Part shown: positions 56,966 to 64,000 of the stretch, one piece after another
Numbering within the stretch: the first letter of the stretch is position 1
Layout: each line of letters starts with the position of its first letter
NCBI GenBank assembly: GCA_027924585.1
Contig: BSBM01000252.1
Span: 806,001 to 870,000 of the forward strand
Length of the DNA stretch: 64,000 nt
Reading direction: 5' to 3'
Source of the DNA: Larix kaempferi
Taxonomy: Eukaryota > Streptophyta > Pinopsida > Pinales > Pinaceae
The notes under the pieces: generated by a model
Databases searched by the model: none
Told to the model about the DNA's origin: nothing
Seen by the model: the letters and a program-made list of their open reading frames with translations, nothing else
Made by a program: the position numbers and the translations under genes

Positions 56966-59900
56966 GGATGTCAGTTGTCACCCACTGTCACCTGAGTAAC
57001 TAGATTTCTACACTTTGTTGGTTATTCTCCAACTCAAGGGGGCTTCCCTAAGATGGGATTGCTAGGCTATGGAAATGAAGGATTAAGGTGATTTGAAGAG
57101 ATAGCTTGGCAAAACAGTTTTGTTGTAATATAGGAAATAAAGGTGATGGAAAGACCAAGAAGACAAGTGCCAATCCAACAAGGGCGAATGGAGTCAAGGT
57201 ATTTAGTCCAAGAGGGCAAGTTCATAGATGGTTAAGGAGACTTGGGCCAAAATGGTGCCATATCAAAGCATTGCCTAGTTAGGGTGTGATTTATGCAATG
57301 AAATATTAGAAAGCAACAACTCTAAACGATAAAAGAAGCAATCCAATATATTCATGCACAAATCATCAAAAGGAAATGGAGGAATTACTTCTATCACACA
57401 AACCCTTCCAATGAGGTAAGTTACTCTTATTAATTGGCCCCATTTAAACAAAACTAGCAATTCTATAGATCATCAACAACATTTAAAGCAATAGGAACAC
57501 TTAGCCTTACACTTGATTGGAGAAGAAAAACCTCATCCTTCAGTTCGCAACAAAGAAAAATGTCTATTAGGCTCCAAAAAAGAGAGAACTCTCAAAAATC
57601 CAACCATGAAGAATGAGGAAGAGACTAAAGCCTTATATAGCTTTCAACTCATTTTCCTCTACAATAAAATAATGATAAAAACCTAGATCTAGGCTAGGGT
57701 GGAGTGAACAAATAGAAAATTACTCTGCTACTCCAACTAACACAATATAATAATAGTGATCAAAATCACATGTATAATATCCAAGAGAGGAAAGGCCAAA
57801 GAAGGAGGGTGCATGCATCAAAAGAGGATGAATGATAATAACAATTCAAAACCTACCCTCCAAAGGCTTTCCAAAGGGTAGCACTCCAACAAGAAAAGTG
57901 TAGTAACCATGAATGAAGGTGCATGAAAATCTAGGTCTAGGATTTGACCCCCCTAGACATTTTCAATGCCAACAACCTCCTCAAAACATGTGCAAAACCC
58001 CTCCAAAGTGGAGTACTACCGCCAAATAAGCAATGAATAGATCCTCTCCAAAGTGAACGCTCAATAGAATGGGACCTCCAAATGGTGGGCGCTAGCTCTA
58101 AATGGGATCAAATATCACCAAAACACCACCAAAGTGGGGTGCTCCAATAAAAAAGCCTCCAATAAGTGAATGCTAGCCCCCAAAAGGCATGCTAAATGTG
58201 GAACGGGTCCTCCAATGTTAAATTTTCCATAAAATAAGGCATAGGATCATGCAACCACTTTCCAATAATGGAACACTCCAACAAGATAGCATGAATAAGT
58301 GTGCTAGAAACCCTCCTCAAGAGAATGTTGCACCGTAAATGGCATGAAATGGGTGAGTGGAATGCTAGCTCCAAAATGTCACAAGAAGATGAGTGCTCCT
58401 TCATTAAGGCATGGGAGAATGTGTAAGTGCAAAAACATCCCATCATAACAGCATAGATAAGGGTTAGAGCAACCTCCAAAGTAGATCATTCCGTCATAAA
58501 TGTGCTAGAGTGAGTCTCCATAATGAATGTTCCGTGCAAACGAAACCCCAAAGGTGAGCGATCCATCATATAATGCATGGACAAGTATAACAAACTCCAT
58601 AAAGTTGAACACTCCAATAATAATGCATAGATGAGCATGAAAATGGCCTAAAAGGAGTGTAGAACAAGTCATCCAAGCATCAAGGGGTCAAACCCTCGAC
58701 CATCAAATAGGTCCACGAGCAAAAGCTCATCAAAGTAGGGAATGAACTCAAGATATGTGCAAATGATGTCCACACATACAAACCAACTTACATGCCACCT
58801 CATCAATCCATGAACCAAGAAGACCAACAATCCATGATAGCAGCATCAAAACCAAGGAGAAAGTGTCCATAATAGCTAATCACCACATGAGGAAGGGGGC
58901 AGCACCTTCTACAAGACAGAAGAATTCCTCCACACATGCCACAAGAGAAAAATTAGGAGGGAACTTAACCAAATATGATACCCAATAGGACCACGATGCC
59001 ACCTATATGATAAGAAGCTAGAACGTTCCAATAGAGATGAGTGTCTAACCCATCAAAATGTACAAGGATAGGAGAGCGCTCCATGGGAAATCAACCTTTA
59101 AGGCATCAGCAAGAATTGAATACACCAATGAGCTTGAGTGCTCCACGGGATATGCATCATATATCTTCCATAAGTGTGATAGACACTCAAAATACCAAAG
59201 TGATCTCATAGTAGAGCCTTCACATGTCATCCAATCAAGCCAAACAAGCATAGTGCTCCTTCAATGATGATAATACATGCCATCAAAAAGCCATATCAAG
59301 CAAGAAATGCCAGGATGCTCTACCAATAAGTGATGACCATGTGATCTAGATGCCACATCATACAAAAAGTACTAGGGCGCTCATGAAGAAAGTGATCCAT
59401 ATGCCATGTAGTTGACATCATCCATGTAGGAGCACATCCATAACCAATCACGAAGAGATATAACCAACCCATAGCTACGAGCATCCATCAACCATATCAC
59501 AACATGAAGCAAAGCTCTAGTATCAAGAACCCAAGGCATCATCACAAAAGCTCCAGAAACCTGTGATCTAGATGCCACATCATACAAAAAGTACTAGAGC
59601 GCTCATGAAGAAAGTGATCCATATGCCATGTAGTTGACATCATCCATGTAGGAGCACATCCATAACCAATCACGAAGAGATATAACCAACCCATAGCTAC
59701 TAGCATCCATCAACCATATCACAACATGAAGCAAAGCTCTAGTATCAAGAACCCAAGGCATCATCACAAAAGCTCCACAAACCTGTCACCCCATGTGATC
59801 TAGATGCCACATCATACAAAAAGCACTAGGGCGCTCATGAAGAAAGTGATCCATATGCCATGTAGTACTGGAACACCATCCATGTAGGAGCACATCCATA

Positions 59901-60060
59901 ACCAATCACGAAGAGATATAACCAACCCATAGCTACTAGCATCCATCAACCATATCACAACATGAAGCAAAGCTCTAGCATCAAGAACCCAAGGCACCAT
60001 CACAAAAGCTCCACAAACACCCATGCAAAATGGAGGGTAATAGGGAGGATGGAGATCATC
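56966..60060 (-). mobile_element. Family-2-related LTR copy 4, approximate limits
   Basis: The left end (GTCACCCACTGTCACC, then TTCTACACTTTG and CCAACTCAAGGGGGC) resembles the R/U5 end of the LTR at 51055. A minus-strand TATATAAGG lies near 57637. To its right are a loose array of CTCCAAAGTGG-like words (57860-58700) and a 3-copy tandem repeat. No primer site is visible on its left, so it may be a solo or truncated LTR. Confidence 0.45.
59341..60020. repeat. Three tandem copies of a 222-232 bp unit
   Basis: Units start GTGATCTAGATGCCACATCA at 59341, 59563 and 59795 and are nearly identical over their length (CTCATGAAGAAAGTGATCC, CAATCACGAAGAGATATAAC, CATCACAAAAGCTCCA). The near identity implies recent duplication. 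Confidence 0.95.
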
Positions 60061-61100
60061 CTTCAGAATCAAAATCCATCTTCACCTAACTTCGTTTTTC
60101 TCAGAACTGTTACATATATTATTGTGATTAATGGGCTGGGAACATGTCAAAGAAACTTTGCTTTTGTACCTGTTTTGGTGAGCCCTAAAAGGAACTTTTA
60201 TAATGTCATGTTTTTTGTCACAGTTTTTCAGTTGATGTATTAGTACCATTGTACTATGTTTTAGATGATAAACAGTTCAGTTTGGGACTCCGACACATGT
60301 TTTTCGTGTTCGTGCTAGTGGCACTTTCAGAAAGTAACTTTGTTTTCATCTTGTATACAAAAGTAACCAAATTTGTTTTGGAAAAATATATAATAAGCAT
60401 TGTATCCTAGTTGCATTGTATCTAAGTTGTTTTAAAAATTTGCCAGATATGTACCAGATACCATAATGGTATCCATGCAACTTAGGTTCACAACAGCTCC
60501 TACACTAAGGCCTTTACATAGAAGATTTTTTAACTGCTGCATACTTCGGCAACCTCACAATTAAATTAAACAATTCAACATAGATCGATATCAATAAAAC
60601 AAAGGCTTTTAAGAACCCACATAGCAAGTTGATTATGAATATTGCTATTAGAAACGAGTGACAACGAAGTATAAAAATGAGATTTATGCCAACATTGGAA
60701 ATATGAAACATAAAAAACTATTCCATATGCAAAGGGAATGGCATTAGAGCAAAAAGCATGCTTATGCATAAAGACATTTCACAATGTTCTCAAATGACCA
60801 CAAAAATGATTAAACTAGTATGCCAATCTTTCTAATATTATCCAATTTAACCCAAGGCATTAAAATATATAGACTCCTTGATTCTGGATCAAAATTAAAA
60901 GCCTATTGTTTTTACAAGACTTTTTATGATTTATAACAAAAATATTGGAATTGAATCAAGAATCGACTCATTTATTTACCTTCAAACAAAAGTATAATTG
61001 GTGTTTGTTTATAACTGTGATTTACTTTAAATATCAGAAAATAAAATCAAATATATGAAATAGTAACACAAAAAAACATCCAACAGCAAACTGAACTCAC
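60061..61100. other. DDI1 intron, no gene recognised
   Basis: AT-rich DNA leading to the donor of the 33-bp exon. No repeat structure is seen. Confidence 0.4.
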
Positions 61101-61133
61101 CTCAACCTCGAGAAGAGCCTTAACATTTTCCAC
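61101..61133 (-). CDS. DDI1: DDI1 33-bp microexon, ubiquitin-like domain
   Basis: This exon encodes VENVKALLEVE, the helix of the ubiquitin-like fold found near residue 25 of plant DDI1. It is bounded on the minus strand by an acceptor ending GAACAG and a donor GTGAGT. Its length is exactly eleven codons, so it begins and ends in phase 0 and joins directly to the TQVSLQQQQLL of the next exon. It is far too short for ORF-based detection and was found by expecting the family sequence. An upstream exon encoding the first beta strands (the MKITV-type start) was not seen between here and the right edge. Confidence 0.88.
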
Positions 61134-61780
61134 CTGTTCATCACATAGCAGTAATAAAATAAATTTAGAGTGATAACCAGCTTTGAATTTAGGTAACGGT
61201 GTGCACATTCATTTTGTTTTTTCTTGGAAAATTCATCTTATATTTACATAAAAATATTTACATCACCAAAACAAAAGATTAAGGGTATATATACAATGAA
61301 GCTTATATCCTCTTCCTCAGCACTACTAAAGCTGAAATAAAAACAGAAGATACCACTGTATTTAGAGACTTGGCATCCTTGATGAGCAAAAAAGCTCATC
61401 TCTGGGATTGGCAGCTTGGTGTGCACATTTGTCGATATACTTTACAGAGAAGATTAAACATAAAACTAAAAGACATGTCAAAGACAAAGTAAAGAAAAAC
61501 TAAAACATACCATGAAGGTTTTCTCAGATTTAAAAATATGATATACACTGATTAACTATTTGTGCAATATAATCTAGGAGAGATAACAAGAACAGGATAT
61601 GTCCAGAAATTCTATGTTAAGCAGAATTGAGAGGCATACAACTTTATGTTTCTCCATGCAAGTACCACTTTGAGCTACAATTGCTCTAGTAAGCATCTCT
61701 ACAATAATTATATTAGGATGCATCATCCTCTGCATTGAAATCAATGTTGCCTGTGGTATCTTTCATGCTAAAAGCAACAA
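61134..61780. other. DDI1 intron, no gene recognised
   Basis: AT-rich DNA upstream of the 33-bp exon acceptor. Nothing else is recognised. Confidence 0.4.
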
Positions 61781-62986
61781 TGTTAGTTTTTGTACCTAGG
61801 GAAGTGTTCCCCAAGTGACATTTGCCTAATGTCACTTAGAAGGGGGAAAAAGGTGACCCTCACATTAAATGCACTTAATGAGACTTTATAAAATGAAAGT
61901 CACTTTTTGATAAAGTTAAGTGGGTGAATGAATTTTATTTATGAGATTTAAATAAAAGATATTTTCACTCTCATTCAATCTCAACCATCAGATTAGATCT
62001 AATCTTGACCGTTGGATTAGAACTCACTTAGGGTTTGATCAAAAAGGCATGAGGGAGGCATTTCACTTCACTTTTGCTGATTGAAGAGAAGAGAAGAGAA
62101 GAGAGAGAGCTGAGAGAGGGCACGAAAATCGAGGCAGCCATTTCAGAAGTTTCTTATTTGGTTAGCACGAATATCGAGGCATAGTAAAACAGCACGATTT
62201 CCAAGGAAGATTCCAGCACAGAAATCGAGGAAGATTCCAGCATTAATTGCAGGCACATTTTTCTAGACAGCCATACTGTACGGATTCTCCAGCATGAGTT
62301 TCAAGGTTGATTCTTGGCACATATTTCGAGAAAGATTCTGGACACTATTCCCAAGGCTGTTGCATTCATTTCTGGCACGAATTTCGAGGCCGTACAGGTG
62401 TATTAAATACACAGTCCATACAGCACGCAGTTCAAAACTGTTCTGGGCACTTTTCCCAAGATTCTGGGCACGCAGTTCGAGGACTATACTTCAGCATTCA
62501 TTGCTGTACGGTACAGCAGTTTTCAGCACAGTTTTCGAGGCGGTTTGGGCACAGATTTTGAGGGCAGAACAGAGCTGATTTTTGGCACTAATTTCGAGAA
62601 GGAATTGCACAGAAATCAAGGCAGCATTAGCACGGAAATCGAGACAGTCACCTGGGTGCATTTTCTGGGTGAGCTAAGTTGTATTTTGACTGAAAATTAC
62701 TGTTCTGATTTTTTCTCAGAAGAAATAATAAAATCTCTCTCTCTCTAACTGGTTTTCCCCGTGGGGGTTTTTTCCAGGGTACAGTTGCCAAAAATTCTGA
62801 GTCTCTATATTTTATGGTGTGCATGTTTAAATATTTATTTTCTGCCTGTTAGTTGATTTTACAGCATGTTTAATTGTCTCAGAAAAAATTTCATAAGTAA
62901 CTTTCAGCCTATGCAAAACCGGCTGAAGGTGAAAACCACTGAAATGTTGACATAAACCAGCAAGCAGTAAAATCAGAAAATTTACA
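61781..62986 (+). mobile_element. Copia-like solo LTR with 5-bp target duplication
   Basis: It starts TGTTAGTTTTTGTACC and ends AAATTTACA, resembling the ends of the copia LTR at 17833-18857. AACAA flanks it on both sides (61776-61780 and 62987-62991). The middle (62110-62650) is a degenerate array of GGCACGAATTTCGAGGC-like units, and the R/U5 part has GGTTTTCCCCGTGGGGG near 62751. No internal region is present. Confidence 0.78.
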
Positions 62987-62991
62987 AACAA

Positions 62992-64000
62992 TACAACCAA
63001 CGTTGATATTTTGAGATTTTCAACCTATACTGTGTCACAATGTTGCGACTTGTATCTGCAACATATCTGCATAGGAACTTGTTCCCACTACTTGGGGACC
63101 TGCTCCTTGAGTCTTGACTCTCAACATCACAAAGAACTTTGGAATAGGTAGAACATTCCCTTTTGGTAGGGTGCAGCTTTCGTAATGTTGGGAACATCCC
63201 TGGTCAGTTTCTTGCCCAAAAAGCAAGCACTCTGGGAATTTCTGAATGTTCCTGCAGCCTGGTGAGCCCCAAAAGGCACCAAAGCATGGCAGTAACATGC
63301 CTGCTTTGGGTGACAACTCAAGCAAGAGTGGGCCCTCATGGGGCCAGCTTGGCTAATAAACCCAAAAGCCAGTAAAAAATGGCAAAATGAATGAAATCCC
63401 CCAACCCTAAGCCCAAAAATACAAAAACACACATGCCTGACTTGGTGCCAACACAACCAAGAGTGGACCCTCCGGTGCCAGCTTGGCTAATAAACCCATA
63501 AACCAGTAAATATTGGCAAAATGAATGAAAAAAACCCAACCCTAAGCCCAAAAATACGAAAGCAGCCCTCTCATTTTTTCATGTATGTTTCATGTATCTT
63601 GTAACTATTATTTTGAAGTTATTTCATTTTTCTTTACAGGCTTTTCGTGTTTTCATAATGGAGGGGGGGGGTGCAAACAAACCCCTGTTGGAGTTTGTGA
63701 TGTGACGAGAGTTAACACCAGGCCTGGTGGTTAAGAGGGGATGCCTATGCAATCTTTGTGACCATTGTTTTAGGGGTATCTACACTAGGGTAGTTCATCA
63801 TCTTTTGGGTAAACCTGGGCATGCAATGAATTATGAAGCCATGCACCTGCTCTCCATAACGAAGAAACTGATTTATCGAAGCATACCTTTTGTTAGAAAA
63901 TTGTAATTAAAATTTTATATCATCGATCACATATCCTGACCACTTTGCCACTTTGGGCTATGTCAATGCCTGGATTTTCATTCCATTCAAATCCGGCATT
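62992..64000. other. DDI1 intron or upstream DNA with a local duplication
   Basis: No gene is recognised. A segment of about 115 bases around GCCAGCTTGGCTAATAAACC (63343) recurs 134 bases on (63477). A run of nine G occurs near 63662. The first DDI1 exon was sought here and not found. Confidence 0.5.

Larger units (their letters stand above)
16151..61133 (-). other. DDI1: DDI1 gene span (internal part), four exons and three giant introns
   Basis: Four exons on the minus strand, read right to left, splice in frame: 33, 131, 109 and 117 bp, together exactly 130 codons. All eight intron borders that can be inspected follow GT/AG. The joined protein matches the order of plant DDI1: the later half of the ubiquitin-like domain, a linker starting NDLSLNPDGSAVNP, then the RDPAFAEAVLGDNLD helical segment. 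In this family these parts precede an aspartic protease domain and a UBA domain. DDI1 carries ubiquitinated cargo to the proteasome. The introns are 45764-61100, 28415-45632 and 16268-28305 and consist almost wholly of transposable elements. The first exon and the protease and UBA exons were not found and are presumed to lie outside the window. Confidence 0.9.

Noticed and set aside
59341-60020. CRISPR-like regular repeats
   Set aside because: The units are 222-232 bp tandem copies with no short repeats and unique spacers, in a plant genome.
59381-60072. Repeated similar minus frames of 60-86 codons
   Set aside because: They are shadows of the three tandem DNA repeats, not a gene family.

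Overview
This window looks like intronic and flanking DNA of a very large plant genome, most likely a conifer or another gymnosperm. The evidence is one recognisable plant housekeeping gene with ordinary short exons but introns of 12.0, 17.2 and 15.3 kb, all three packed with nested, decayed transposable elements. A Penelope-like GIY-YIG fragment also fits, because such elements are known in conifers. No bacterial or phage features, CRISPR arrays, rRNA or tRNA genes were seen.

The host gene is on the minus strand. Four spliced exons (61101-61133, 45633-45763, 28306-28414, 16151-16267) join in frame with canonical GT/AG borders. They encode part of the ubiquitin-like domain and the following linker of DDI1, the proteasome shuttle with a retroviral-like protease domain. 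The first exon lies right of the window and the protease and later exons lie left of it.

Layout, left to right. 1-1.72 kb: a hAT transposon (BED finger, DUF659) with one short intron, cut by the window edge. 1.7-3.9 kb: pieces of a giant LTR family (family 1), one carrying a 740-bp non-autonomous DNA transposon with 8-bp target duplication. 4.0-4.9 kb: Penelope-like remnant. 4.96-8.80 kb: family-2 LTR in plus orientation with a nested TRIM-like element. 9.0-15.7 kb: Ty3 reverse-transcriptase scrap, then a 4.25-kb family-1 LTR with primer-binding site, a gag fragment and an unusual acidic ORF. 16.5-17.5 kb: repeat-ended non-autonomous element around a non-LTR retroelement scrap. 17.8-25.3 kb: Ty1/copia element split by a 4.3-kb solo LTR. 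25.3-28.0 kb: inverted copia fragment and LINE 3' end. 30-37.7 kb: further large LTRs. 38.0-42.17 kb: a complete hAT transposon with TIRs, perfect 8-bp target duplication and a nearly intact three-exon transposase. 42.5-60 kb: minus-oriented family-2 LTRs, a Ty3 gag-protease pseudogene and a 5'-truncated LINE. 61.8-63.0 kb: copia-like solo LTR with 5-bp target duplication.

Nothing suggests an operon-like cooperating system. The window is a host gene whose introns hold layered insertions. The most unusual items are the intact hAT with palindromic subterminal regions, the hAT intron bounded by a duplicated segment, the TRIM-like element, the LTR element carrying an unrecognised acidic ORF, the Penelope remnant, and the LINE whose 3' end carries a second, tandem-repeat ORF. 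All assignments come from reading the sequence; no database search was run.
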